60,934 bases of DNA from the NCBI GenBank assembly GCA_016208165.1, contig JACQYL010000071.1, positions 14,207-75,140 of the forward strand, read 5' to 3'. This document shows positions 16,178 to 25,356 of this stretch, in pieces. The position numbers were made by a program, and so were the translations under genes. Numbering within the stretch: position 1 is the stretch's first letter; each line of letters opens with the position of its first letter. Source of the stretch: Deltaproteobacteria bacterium. GTDB lineage: Bacteria > Desulfobacterota > Desulfarculia > JACQYL01. The notes under the pieces were generated by a model. That model made no database searches and was not told the DNA's origin. It worked only from the letters and a program-made list of their open reading frames with translations.

Positions 16178-17423
16178 GGACGATCCCTTTTTCCGTAAAT
16201 CTCCCCAAGACGAGCGTAGTGTTGTTGCCTCCGAAAGCAAAGGAATTGGAGAGCGCGATTCGGATATCCCCGTATCGGGCCCGACCGGTCACGTAGTCCA
16301 GATCGCATTCGGGGTCGGCTTCCACGAGGTGTATGGTAGGCGGAACGAAACCCTGCTCGAGGACGCATACGCAGGCAATGCTCTCGATGGCGCCCGCGGC
16401 CCCCAATGCGTGGCCCGTCATGGACTTGGTCGAACTCACCGGTATTCGATAGGCGTGGTCTCCAAACACTTCCTTGATGGCTCTGGTTTCCATGAGATCG
16501 TTGGCCGGGGTGGCCGTCCCGTGAGCATTGATATAGTCCACTCGTCCGGGTGCGATTCCGGAGTCTTCGAGAGCGGCAATCATGGACCGGGCAGCTCCGG
16601 AGCCCGTCGGATCCGGGGCCGTCATGTGATGCGCGTCGCCCGTCACGCCATAGCCCAATACTTCGCCAAGAATACGAGCCCCCCGATCCCGCGCATGATC
16701 GAACGCCTCGATCACCATGATTCCGGCGCCCTCGCCGAGAGACAAGCCGCGCCGGCCCCTGTCGAAGGGTTTGCAGTAGTCGGGGTCCATGGCCCGCAAG
16801 GCATTGAACGAAGCGAAGGTGATTCTGGACAAAGGCTCCGTGCCGCCGGCCAGAACCAGGCTTGCCGCACCCATACGGATAAGGTCTCCGGCGAAACCAA
16901 TGGCCGTGGCGCTGGACGAGCATGCGGTCATTAAGGACGTTTTCGGCCCCATCAACCCGAGTTTCGAGGCAATGTGATCCGCGGTGGATGAACAATACAG
17001 CGATGACAGCTTCGAGAACCGTGCACGGCGGCCTTGGGTCCGAAGATAGCGGTCGAAGAAATCCTCCGCCTCCGGCATGCCCCCCGCTCCGCCGCCGATG
17101 ACCACCCCCGCATCTTCGCGCAGATGTTCGGGAAGCGGAAACAGCCCGGCCTGTGTCAAAGCCTCCACTGTCGCGGCCATGGCCATCCGGTCCGAGCGGG
17201 ACATCCGCTTCAAAGAGAACTCGACCGGTATGACTCTTGTCGGATCGAATTCTCTGACTTCTCCTGCAACCTGCGTTCTGTAGCCGGAAGTATCGAAAAG
17301 GGTCACCGGACCTATGCCACATTCGCCCGTCTTCAGCGCTTGTGAGAAATCCGGTACGTTCTTTCCGATCGAGTTCACGGTTCCCATGCCCGTGATGACC
17401 GCTCGCTGCGATGATCCGTCCAT
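16170..17423 (-). CDS. Beta-ketoacyl-ACP synthase (FabF/KS-alpha type)
   Basis: A 417-residue condensing enzyme that extends an acyl chain on an acyl carrier protein with malonyl-ACP. The catalytic triad is intact: Cys168 in SLMTACSSSATAIG, His301 in NAHGTATPAND and His338 in SMTGHALGAAGA. It also shows SLGEGAGIMVIE and the C-terminal NSFAFGGNN motif. The next gene downstream, overlapping by eight bases, encodes a ketosynthase-like protein with no triad, so the pair looks like KS-alpha/KS-beta rather than housekeeping FabF. No ACP, ketoreductase or acyltransferase gene is in the window, so the product cannot be predicted. AAGGAC precedes the ATG. Confidence 0.9.
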   Translation of the reverse strand: MDGSSQRAVITGMGTVNSIGKNVPDFSQALKTGECGIGPVTLFDTSGYRTQVAGEVREFDPTRVIPVEFSLKRMSRSDRMAMAATVEALTQAGLFPLPEHLREDAGVVIGGGAGGMPEAEDFFDRYLRTQGRRARFSKLSSLYCSSTADHIASKLGLMGPKTSLMTACSSSATAIGFAGDLIRMGAASLVLAGGTEPLSRITFASFNALRAMDPDYCKPFDRGRRGLSLGEGAGIMVIEAFDHARDRGARILGEVLGYGVTGDAHHMTAPDPTGSGAARSMIAALEDSGIAPGRVDYINAHGTATPANDLMETRAIKEVFGDHAYRIPVSSTKSMTGHALGAAGAIESIACVCVLEQGFVPPTIHLVEADPECDLDYVTGRARYGDIRIALSNSFAFGGNNTTLVLGRFTEKGIVHE

Positions 17424-17729
17424 GGTTGTCCTTATACCAAGTTACGAGTCAAATGATAAGGACTCTTGCCTTGATCTTCAAATCGGACCCGTACCTCGGA
17501 AAAGTTCCAGTGCATGCCGGGTCAGCCCGTGGAAACCATTCTCGTGGGTTGAATCGGACTCAAGGCTTGGAGATCAGAGGGCGGACGGGCTGGAAGCTTA
17601 AAGCGGGAGTGGATTAAGAACGCACGCCTGCGTGCAGAAATCCGGCCGTTCCGCCGGAGGCGGTGCGGCCGGGGTCAAGGGCCTTCCATGCCAAGGGGAC
17701 GCCGCTCTCCGGGCTTTTCTCGAACAAAG
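17424..17729. other. Intergenic region upstream of the ketosynthase pair
   Basis: About 300 bases between the start of the ketosynthase gene and the terminator of the chemoreceptor fragment. It should carry the promoter of the ketosynthase pair, but no clear -35/-10 or -24/-12 element was found. No gene seen. Confidence 0.35.
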
Positions 17730-17759
17730 CCGGGGGGCGACGTTTTCGACGCCCCCCGG
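17730..17759 (-). terminator. Intrinsic-type terminator after the chemoreceptor fragment
   Basis: CCGGGGGGCG (17730-17739) pairs with CGCCCCCCGG (17750-17759) around a 10-base loop. On the minus strand it lies 31 bases after the stop of the gene at 17790 and is followed by CTTTGTT, a short T-rich tail. Confidence 0.7.
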
Positions 17760-17789
17760 AAGAACCGCGTCTATCCTTGGAACGTGACA

Positions 17790-18452
17790 CTAGAAGTCTT
17801 CGAAATCCTTGTGGTCCAATGGTATGACCTGCTCGGGACGCGCCTTTTTCGCACCGCCCGCAGCCATCTTGTCCGCTCTTACCGCGGTACGGGGTCGTGA
17901 AAGTTCCGGAAGCCCGGACGCGCCCTTTGTTTTCGACTTGGGATTCCGACGAACCATTTTCCCCTTATGGGTCTGTTCTTCTATTCCCATCAAAGCGACC
18001 AGGTCACGAACCGAACCCATCATTTGCTGTGCCTGGGCATTCATCTCCCCGGAAGCCCTGGCCGCCTCAACAGCGGCATTCAGCGCGAGGAGATTGGTCT
18101 GGAAAGCAATTTCGTCAATGGTTTTTATAATCTTCGACGTTGCTTCACTGGCCGTTGAAATGTCGTGCATGGAAGCAATCAACAGGGTCATGGACTCGTT
18201 GGCCTTGGAAACCACTTCAGCCGTCCGTTTCATCAGTTTGTCGGCCTGGGAGGCGTTCTCGGCGTTCTGCCGGGTCATGCTCGCCATCTCTTCCATGCAA
18301 GAAGACGTCTCCTCCGGAGAAGCGGCTTGCTGGGAAGCCCCCTCGGCCATGGAATGGCTTGAGGAAGCGACTTGATCCGAGGCGGAATCCACCTGTTTTG
18401 CGCCTTCGGACAGGGAATCGGATCGGCAGGAAGCATTTCGTGATCGCAGCAT
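17790..18452 (-). pseudogene. Fragment of a methyl-accepting chemotaxis protein with an internal deletion
   Basis: A 220-codon frame that is clearly the cytoplasmic part of a chemoreceptor: the lead-in helix ASDQVASSSHSMAEGASQQ, then the hairpin tip IDEIAFQTNLLALNAAVEAARA. Directly after EAARA it jumps to SGEMNAQAQQMMGSVRDLV, the segment that normally lies about 90-100 residues later, so the receptor's return helix is missing in frame. The membrane and sensor region is also gone: no transmembrane segment exists in or above the frame. The C-terminal tail of about 60 basic residues is retained. Without the return helix the four-helix bundle cannot form, so this is most likely a decayed receptor. 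It lies downstream of the CheD-HDOD gene on the same strand. Confidence 0.8.
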
Positions 18453-18594
18453 TCGGAGCAGGAGATGTCTCTAAGACTATCCTCTTCTTTCGGTGTATCA
18501 AATCGGATATTTTGGACAGAATTTAAGCGTTTTTCATGCAGGTTAGGAAAAAGGCCGATGGGAACACGGCCTGGATCCTACCGTTATCTTCATT

Positions 18595-19932
18595 TCACCT
18601 CTCGAGCACGCTTCGAGCCAGCGTCACCACCAGGAGGGGAAATTGATTCGGCTTCAAGCCGATTCTGGACAACCGTGACGCCAGACGTTCCGTTTCCATG
18701 TTCTCCAGTTCCCGGCCTGCATGGAATCTGCCCATAAGCAAGTCCGCAAAATAGACGATGTGAGCCAATTCCGGGTCGTCCTCGGAGTCTTCCGGCGAGT
18801 GGTGATGCGCGATGACGTCGAGGAGACGGCCGGGAAAACCCCATTTGTCCGCCATGAGCCCGCCCATGGCAGCGTGATCGATGCCCAACGTATCCGATTC
18901 CACCAACAGGAGACTCTCGTTTCCTTCTTGCATTCTCCGGTAAAACAGCGGATAAGCGTCGGCGATGTACTGGTCCATGGCCACCTTTCCGATGTCATGC
19001 AGAAGGCCGGCGGTGTATGCCACATCGGGAGACGAGACCTTCAGCAGCCTCGCCATCTGGGCTGCAACCGTCCCCGTACCCACGGCGTGCTGATAGAGGC
19101 CTCCTTTGATCAGTGAATACCCGAGTTCGTACGGCTCGAAAAACCCCTCGAGAGATGCGGAGCAGACCAGCCGCAACAGTTCCTTCTGCCCAAGCATGGT
19201 CAGGGCGCGGTCAATGGAGTCGATCTTTCCTCGAATGCCGATCAGCGCGGAATTGCAGAGATGCAGAACCCGACCGGCAATGACCTGGTCCGATCGCACG
19301 TCCGCGGACAAGTCGCCGAGATCGTAGGCGTCGTCGTTGATCATCCGTACGATTTTCAGGACCAATTGGGGGATGGGCCGCAATCGACTCAAAATGAAGT
19401 GGATATCTTCCCGGGAAAACTTCTTGAAGTTTTTCATCTCCGGTTTCAACCGCAACCCCACGGGCTCGATCCGGGTCTCCCAGTTCCTCAAGTCAAGGCT
19501 CAAACAGCACCCCAAGTGGCCGCCGGTCTCAGATTGTTCTATTTTGATGGAGGCATCGCGGAGGCGCTTCTCCACAATCTCCGTGGTGCGTCCGCCGATA
19601 TCCAGGAATAGATCCGCCTCGGTCAACTTGCCCACCAAGGCGCCCCCGGCCACACAAGCACGGAGATGTTCCCGTCTCGCACCCGCCTTCTCGAGCGATT
19701 GAATAAACAAGGGCATTCCCGTGGTCGCGTAACGTTCGGGATGACGTTCTTTGTCAAAACCGACGGGTTCAGGGAGAATCAAATGAAGCAAACCACCCAC
19801 ACCGGCTTCCGGATCGCACATGGTTATGCCGACACAACTCCCAAGGTAAGCCTCCAAGACGGCCTCATCTTGCTTGCTTACCGCATAATCCCCGCTGGAG
19901 ACGATCCGCTTGTGCATAGCAGTCCTCATCAA
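18595..19932 (-). CDS. CheD-HDOD fusion protein
   Basis: A 445-residue protein joining two signalling domains. Residues 1-165 are CheD-like (receptor glutamine deamidase): AYLGSCVGITMCD with Cys33 and GVGGLLHLILPE with His50, later CVAGGALVGK. The Thr that completes the CheD triad, six residues before the Cys, is Glu27 here. Residues about 180-440 are an HDOD domain (LRPIPQLVLKIVRMINDD, VLHLCNSALIGI, AGLLHDIGKVAMD, IAHHHSPED). HDOD proteins bind partners or nucleotides in signalling and cell-cycle control. The fusion suggests deamidase action tied to an HDOD signal; that is inference. A broken chemoreceptor gene lies downstream and the hybrid kinase beyond its upstream side. Confidence 0.85.
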   Translation of the reverse strand: MMRTAMHKRIVSSGDYAVSKQDEAVLEAYLGSCVGITMCDPEAGVGGLLHLILPEPVGFDKERHPERYATTGMPLFIQSLEKAGARREHLRACVAGGALVGKLTEADLFLDIGGRTTEIVEKRLRDASIKIEQSETGGHLGCCLSLDLRNWETRIEPVGLRLKPEMKNFKKFSREDIHFILSRLRPIPQLVLKIVRMINDDAYDLGDLSADVRSDQVIAGRVLHLCNSALIGIRGKIDSIDRALTMLGQKELLRLVCSASLEGFFEPYELGYSLIKGGLYQHAVGTGTVAAQMARLLKVSSPDVAYTAGLLHDIGKVAMDQYIADAYPLFYRRMQEGNESLLLVESDTLGIDHAAMGGLMADKWGFPGRLLDVIAHHHSPEDSEDDPELAHIVYFADLLMGRFHAGRELENMETERLASRLSRIGLKPNQFPLLVVTLARSVLER

Positions 19933-20257
19933 TAAGTGGATTCATTCCGGACTACCCTCTCAGACAGGTCAATTCATCCCGATCCCATCATCGGGGAGCG
20001 CCCATTTCTTGAACAACAAGGATCATCGGTTACTACAAGGAAAACGCCAAGCCCAACGAGCGCATGGGCAAAATGATGGATCGTATCGGGCTCGATGCAT
20101 TCACGACCGGTGTCCTCGGTCAGTGACAATCGGTTGGGAGATCCATCGAGCATGGCCGTGGGGCTCCCGGCTGGAAGGGATTCGGCCGGGGAAAGAACCA
20201 GCGGCCGGGGGCCCGGCCAAAACCGCTGCGGCCGTGCGCGCAGTGTGAAAAACACCT
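19933..20257. other. Intergenic region upstream of the CheD-HDOD gene
   Basis: About 325 bases between the terminator of the hybrid kinase and the start of cheD-HDOD (same strand). It presumably contains the cheD-HDOD promoter. No gene or strong element seen. Confidence 0.35.
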
Positions 20258-20284
20258 CAGGGAGACGTTTTTCGCGTCTCCCTG
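20258..20284 (-). terminator. Rho-independent terminator of the hybrid histidine kinase gene
   Basis: CAGGGAGACG (20258-20267) and CGTCTCCCTG (20275-20284) form a 10-bp stem with a 7-base loop. On the minus strand it begins about 15 bases after the kinase stop codon and is followed by AGGTGTTTTTC. Confidence 0.8.
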
Positions 20285-20298
20285 ACCACCTCCAAAAC

Positions 20299-23247
20299 CT
20301 AGCGCCTGTCCAGAGCCGTTCTGATCTTCTTGAGCAGGTCTTTGAAGCGGTAAGGCTTGTCAATAAATTCCAGCGCCCCCGCTTCGGCGCATTTCCTCTT
20401 CCACTCATCCGCCGTGTATCCGCTGGCGACAAGCACCTTGGCTTTCGGGTCCACCGCCATCATTCGATCCAGCGCTCTTAGACCGCCCATCCCCGGCATA
20501 CCGAGATCCATGACCACCAGATCGATGTTGTTTCCCCTCTCCCTGTAATACTCAAGGGCTTCCTCTCCACTGGATACGTCAATAACGGAATAGCCGTAGC
20601 GTTCGAGAAATTGTCGTGCAACTTCTACCAGATCTTTCTCGTCATCCGCGACCAGAATGGTTTCATCTCCGCCCACCACGTGCTTTTCGAAGACTTCCTC
20701 TTCTTCGGCGTGTTGCACATCCGCATCCTTGAGAACGGGAAGTCGAATAAAGAAGGTCGTTCCCCGATATAGCTCGGACTCACAGGTTATCTCTCCCCCA
20801 TGGTTCTTGACGATGCCGTAGACCGTGGAAAGCCCCAAGCCCGTTCCTTTGCCGACTTCCTTGGTGGAATAAAAGGGTTCGAAAGCATGTTTCAGCGTTT
20901 CCGGCCGCATACCCTGGCCGGTGTCCGAAACCTTGATCCGGACGTACCACCCTGTTCCGGACTGCGTATCCGTACGATCAGAATCCCGTTCCGGCGATAT
21001 GTTTTCGGTCGAAAAAGCGAGCGTTCCCCCTTTAGGCATGGCGTCACTGGCATTGGCGCCCAGGTTCAGTAAGAGCTGCTGCAGTTGGGTTACGTCTCCG
21101 TTAATCGGTCTCAGGTCCTCGGCAAGCATTGTCTCAATTCGAATCATCTTGGGAATCGTTCTCTTCAGCATCTCAACGGCCTGAATCACGGATAGGTTGA
21201 GGTCCATGGGTTTCAGTACCGGCTCGATCCTGCGCCCGAAGGTCAACAGCCGCCGTACCAGATCGGAAGCTCGACCCACGGCTCGGTCGATCTGCTCGAG
21301 ATATTCCCCGGAGCCCTCGAACTCTGCCTTGGAAGCCGACGCCATCTGGACGTATCCGCTGATGGCTTGCAGGATGTTGTTAAAATCGTGGGCAATGCCG
21401 CTGGCCAGAGTACCCACCGCTTCCATCTTTTGGGACTGTTGCAGTTGTGCTTCCAGCCCGGCCTTCTCCTCTTCAGCTTGTTTCCGCTCGGTAACATCCA
21501 GAATCTGAGCCACGGTCTGAACGTTTCCCGCCGAATCCTTGACAATCGAGGCGCTGACCTCGACGGTTCTCTTCTCGCCGCCCCTCCGCACCAGCTTTAT
21601 TTCGAATCTCGAAGGGGCGTCTTGAGTTCCCCTCTGTCCTTTCACGTAATACCGGACAGCCATCCGCCTGTCGGCCTCGTCCACAAATGTTCTGAAATCC
21701 TTCCCAATGACTTCCGCCGGCTTGTAGTCGATGATCCTGCAGAGTTCTTCATTGACATATATCAGCTTAAACGCATCATCGACGATAATGATGCCGTCGT
21801 GGGAATGTTCGACGATGGAACGGAACCTGGCCTCGCTCTCTCGGAGGGCTTGCTCGGCTTGCCTGCGTTCGGTCAGGTCCCGGACCACAACGGTTCTGAC
21901 CCTTCGGCCGCCCAGAAGAAGATTCCTCGGATGGACCTCGATGGGAAAAGTGCTCCCATCTTTTCTTTTTGCTAATACGTCATAGGATTCTTCGCCTCCT
22001 TGCCGAACATGTCTGAGCAACACACGGCGAGATTCGGGAGCAATGGTATCCACCGGATCCAAACCGATCAGCTCTTCTCGAGTGTATCCGTACATCTTGG
22101 CAAAGGGCTCGCTGACGTAAAGAATCCTCCCTCTCTCGTGTATTATGATGCCGTCCAACGAGGCCTCGTCCGAAAATTTTCGAAACTTCTCTTCGCTCTC
22201 CCTCAGCGCTTCTTCCCCTCGCTTCCGGTCGGTTACATCCCGAACCACGCCGACGGCATGCCATTTGCCACGAAGTTTCAGGGAGGAGATCGAGATCTCG
22301 ACGGGAAATTCCTCTCCGTTCTTTTTCAATGCGGAGAGCTCGAGGGTTTTGCCCACGGCCGGCCCTTCACCTGTCTCTTTGAATGCGCTGAACGCCGTGT
22401 AGTATGACTCATGATAGATCTCGGGCGCCAGGAGCAAATGCAGCTCTCTTCCCAAGGCCTCTTCCGGGCTGTATCCGAACATGGCTTCCGCTGCTTTATT
22501 CCAGAAGGAGATTTTGCCTTCAGCGTCGATCATCATGATGCCGTCCAGGGCCCCCCCACTGATGCTCCGGAATTTCTCCTCACTTTCTCTCAATGCGCAC
22601 TCGATGGATCTACGCTCCCGGATTTCCTGCTGCAACTTCTCGTTCGCTCGGGACAGCTCAATGGTGCGTTGCTCGACCATCCTCTCGAGAACCGTATGGG
22701 CCTTGCGAAGGGCGCACTCCTGCTTCAACTTTGCGCTCAAAGCCGAGGCCAGTTGATATATTTCCGCAAGATTAAAAGGCTTTTGCACATACACCAGTTT
22801 GTGGGACGGCGGAACACGGCGTACGATTTCTTTGGGGTGAACATCGGAAAATCCGGTGACGATCACGATCTCGACGTCCGGATCGATCTCTCTGATGCGT
22901 TCCGCCGCCCATATCCCGTCCGGTCCGGGTGGCATCCGTACATCGAGAAAGACAACGGCAAAAGGCTTCCCTCCCTGCACCGCCTCCCGAACAAGTTGTA
23001 CGGCTTCATCCCCTTGAGAGCACACGATCAATTCGAAAGGCGCCTGCTCCGATTCGGACCACTCTCCTTCGAAGACCGTTCCGGACAGGACCACGGCCTC
23101 GGAAAGCAACCCGCCATCCTCTTTCATTGGCGCCAGGAGCTGCACGTACAGCTCCAGAATCGACTTCTCGTCATCTACCGCAAGGATTCGTAAACCGCTC
23201 GGTCGACCGTTTTGCTTATCCGGATGTTCGCTTCCAATAGGATTCAT
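20299..23247 (-). CDS. Hybrid sensor histidine kinase (REC-PAS-PAS-PAS-HisKA-HATPase-REC)
   Basis: A 982-residue cytoplasmic hybrid kinase with no transmembrane helix. In order: receiver (about 18-165, phospho-Asp102 in FLDVRMPPG), a coiled coil, three PAS domains (about 215-345, 350-460, 475-590; each preceded by ALRESE), HisKA with His620 in GIAHDFNNIL, HATPase (LLLNLGANASDAM, SDTGQGM, GKGTGLGLS) and a C-terminal receiver (Asp914 in VVMDLGMPG). An ATG at 23319 would add 24 residues, but they match no domain; neither start has a strong ribosome-binding site. It probably relays to a separate phosphotransfer protein or output regulator not in this window. The esterase gene lies upstream on the same strand. 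Confidence 0.93.
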   Translation of the reverse strand: MNPIGSEHPDKQNGRPSGLRILAVDDEKSILELYVQLLAPMKEDGGLLSEAVVLSGTVFEGEWSESEQAPFELIVCSQGDEAVQLVREAVQGGKPFAVVFLDVRMPPGPDGIWAAERIREIDPDVEIVIVTGFSDVHPKEIVRRVPPSHKLVYVQKPFNLAEIYQLASALSAKLKQECALRKAHTVLERMVEQRTIELSRANEKLQQEIRERRSIECALRESEEKFRSISGGALDGIMMIDAEGKISFWNKAAEAMFGYSPEEALGRELHLLLAPEIYHESYYTAFSAFKETGEGPAVGKTLELSALKKNGEEFPVEISISSLKLRGKWHAVGVVRDVTDRKRGEEALRESEEKFRKFSDEASLDGIIIHERGRILYVSEPFAKMYGYTREELIGLDPVDTIAPESRRVLLRHVRQGGEESYDVLAKRKDGSTFPIEVHPRNLLLGGRRVRTVVVRDLTERRQAEQALRESEARFRSIVEHSHDGIIIVDDAFKLIYVNEELCRIIDYKPAEVIGKDFRTFVDEADRRMAVRYYVKGQRGTQDAPSRFEIKLVRRGGEKRTVEVSASIVKDSAGNVQTVAQILDVTERKQAEEEKAGLEAQLQQSQKMEAVGTLASGIAHDFNNILQAISGYVQMASASKAEFEGSGEYLEQIDRAVGRASDLVRRLLTFGRRIEPVLKPMDLNLSVIQAVEMLKRTIPKMIRIETMLAEDLRPINGDVTQLQQLLLNLGANASDAMPKGGTLAFSTENISPERDSDRTDTQSGTGWYVRIKVSDTGQGMRPETLKHAFEPFYSTKEVGKGTGLGLSTVYGIVKNHGGEITCESELYRGTTFFIRLPVLKDADVQHAEEEEVFEKHVVGGDETILVADDEKDLVEVARQFLERYGYSVIDVSSGEEALEYYRERGNNIDLVVMDLGMPGMGGLRALDRMMAVDPKAKVLVASGYTADEWKRKCAEAGALEFIDKPYRFKDLLKKIRTALDRR

Positions 23248-23380
23248 GCTGAAATGTCTCTCGCCCAAAACAGGGCCAAGCGTAAATAGCGGTATCTTTT
23301 TGCCTCTATCTTCCCACATGGGTCATGCGCCCATCACCGTCTCACAACCTCGGGACCGATTCATGAGACAAGGCCACGAT

Positions 23381-25267
23381 TCAAGGAGTATCCTCGAACA
23401 CGAGGGCCACCTCCCCGGAATAAGCCTCGCCCGGCAAGGCGGCGTCCAATCTCCCGTGGACGCCATCGGTCGTTTCCAGCTCCGCAGTGTAACCCTGCCC
23501 ACCGACGTCGTCGCTCGCATGGATTCCGCCGCCGCACTCCGGAACCTGGTAAGCTACAAAAGTTTGAGCATCCCGGGTGCAGACCATGACGCATGAACCG
23601 CTTTCATACTTCTGCAGGTAAAAAGAGGGACCCCCGGACAGACTGTCTACCGGCTTCCAAATGCCGTTTGCCGGCTCAACGGAAGAGGAGCCGGTACCGG
23701 CCCTGTCCGCAAAAGCCCGCTGAACCGCTCCGGTAAATCGTCCATTCGCCAATGTTACGTCGATCTGTCCTTCCGTTTGGCTGGTCAGCGCGAGCGACAA
23801 GCTGAACCCTCGACCTCCCAGGTCGTCTTCCGCGCCGATGCCGTCGTTGACATCGAGGTCCTGAAAAGCAACGAAGGACCGCCCGTCCGTGGTGAAAACG
23901 AGGATACAACTGCCGCCCGTGTATTTCTGCAGGTAAAATGGGATCGATGCCTCATCCTGCTGGAGCTTCCAGATCCCGTTCAGCGGGACGATGGGCGGCT
24001 GAAACGATCGGGACTCGATCCAATCGACAATCATGTCCGTCGGATTTTTGTAGGGTCCCGGTTTCGGATTGGGTCCGAAATCCTGAAAGCACGAAGTGGG
24101 CGGCATCCCGTCCGGATCGCCCAGCGCCGCGGTCAACGGCTCCGTGCTTCCCGTGTACTGAATGGCCATCATTTCCGTCACGTGCGTAAATTTCTCCAGG
24201 TACGATCGAGTCACATCTAAATTGAGATCCGTCAGCGCCTGCTCGAACGCCAAGGTTTGGGCCGTGAACTCTGGAAGATCTTGCTCTGCGTGAAGGATAT
24301 GGAACGGTGGGAGCGTTATGCCTTGCTCCACATAATAGAGAGGCGAAGCCTCATCCAACACGGCATCCGTGCACTTCGGCTCCAGATTATGCCCGCATCC
24401 CTTGAACAACTGATCGAGGAGGTCATGGTACAGCGCGTCCGACAGGTTTTTCAGCGAATACACTCCACTCATACTGATCGCTCCTCTTATCCGATCTCTC
24501 AGGCTGTAAGTTTCCGAGCCCTGCCCGTAACGCTTTTCGTCAAATTTTGGGTGCGTGGCCAACAGCGAAACGAGATGGCCTCCGGCCGAGTGTCCGAAAA
24601 CAAAGATATTCCGGGTATCTCCATAGTAGGGAGGCGCCGAGATGTGGTCCACGACCCATTCCAGAGCTTCGGCCACATCATCCATGTTGTCCGGGTACCA
24701 GGCCGCTTTGGATCGATCGGTGTATTCGGGAGGTACTCCCGACTTCTCCCATGGGTCCGGGGCGTCCGCACCTTCGCACGCCTCCCGGGTGGGGCAGGTA
24801 GCGGCCGTAAACGTTTCGTCCGCAACGAGCCGATAGTTGATTACCACCGTGACCCACCCTTTCTCTCCGGTGAACACGGTGGGGACAAAGCGGTACCATT
24901 CCTTATATCCGCCCTCCCAGCCTCCTCCGTGCACATAGAAGACGACGGTCCTCGAAACGGACGCATCATCCGGATAATAGATATCGAGGCTCCTGGTATT
25001 GTAAGCAACCATCTCCTCGTACAGATCCACGTCATCATTGCTGCAGTCCGGAGGGTCTTCCTCGGCATCATCCGCCCAAGCGCTTCGCAGTTCGGTTACC
25101 GGGAACGGCTCCCCGTACGCCACATCCCAATCACATTTGAATCCGACTCCCAGACCGGAGCAGTCGTCACATAAGGCCGGCCAAGGAGCCGGCGCCACGG
25201 CGGTAAATGCAACGACGAAAGCAATCATGGTCAGGAACGATGGCCGCTTCTCAGCATGCATATTCAC
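23381..25267 (-). CDS. Exported carboxylesterase (HSL/BD-FAE type) with a duplicated C-terminal module
   Basis: A 628-residue secreted protein. Residues about 9-32 form a signal peptide. Residues 105-410 are an alpha/beta hydrolase: YVHGGGWEGG (113-116 oxyanion), NIFVFGHSAGGH with nucleophile Ser227, and the acid/base region around HAEQDLPE and KFTHVTEMM. This resembles the hormone-sensitive-lipase/feruloyl-esterase-like group; many Cys suggest disulfides. The last 200 residues hold two copies of a module of about 95 residues (from 430 and 534) sharing NGIWK, FYLQKY, GSC, FVA(F/Y)Q and DD-GG-G. I do not recognise this module; it may bind surface or substrate. The substrate is unknown. The hybrid kinase follows on the same strand. 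Confidence 0.85.
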   Translation of the reverse strand: MNMHAEKRPSFLTMIAFVVAFTAVAPAPWPALCDDCSGLGVGFKCDWDVAYGEPFPVTELRSAWADDAEEDPPDCSNDDVDLYEEMVAYNTRSLDIYYPDDASVSRTVVFYVHGGGWEGGYKEWYRFVPTVFTGEKGWVTVVINYRLVADETFTAATCPTREACEGADAPDPWEKSGVPPEYTDRSKAAWYPDNMDDVAEALEWVVDHISAPPYYGDTRNIFVFGHSAGGHLVSLLATHPKFDEKRYGQGSETYSLRDRIRGAISMSGVYSLKNLSDALYHDLLDQLFKGCGHNLEPKCTDAVLDEASPLYYVEQGITLPPFHILHAEQDLPEFTAQTLAFEQALTDLNLDVTRSYLEKFTHVTEMMAIQYTGSTEPLTAALGDPDGMPPTSCFQDFGPNPKPGPYKNPTDMIVDWIESRSFQPPIVPLNGIWKLQQDEASIPFYLQKYTGGSCILVFTTDGRSFVAFQDLDVNDGIGAEDDLGGRGFSLSLALTSQTEGQIDVTLANGRFTGAVQRAFADRAGTGSSSVEPANGIWKPVDSLSGGPSFYLQKYESGSCVMVCTRDAQTFVAYQVPECGGGIHASDDVGGQGYTAELETTDGVHGRLDAALPGEAYSGEVALVFEDTP

Positions 25268-25356
25268 TTCTTTCCATTACATAAAGGGTACGGTTTGCGC
25301 CAAGGCCTCCACCCTTGCAGGAATCGACCTTCACTTCACGTCGGATCGAGCCTCCT

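Noticed and set aside
18453-18594. Possible missing N-terminal part of the chemoreceptor fragment
   Set aside because: No frame here encodes a membrane segment or HAMP-like sequence; looks non-coding.
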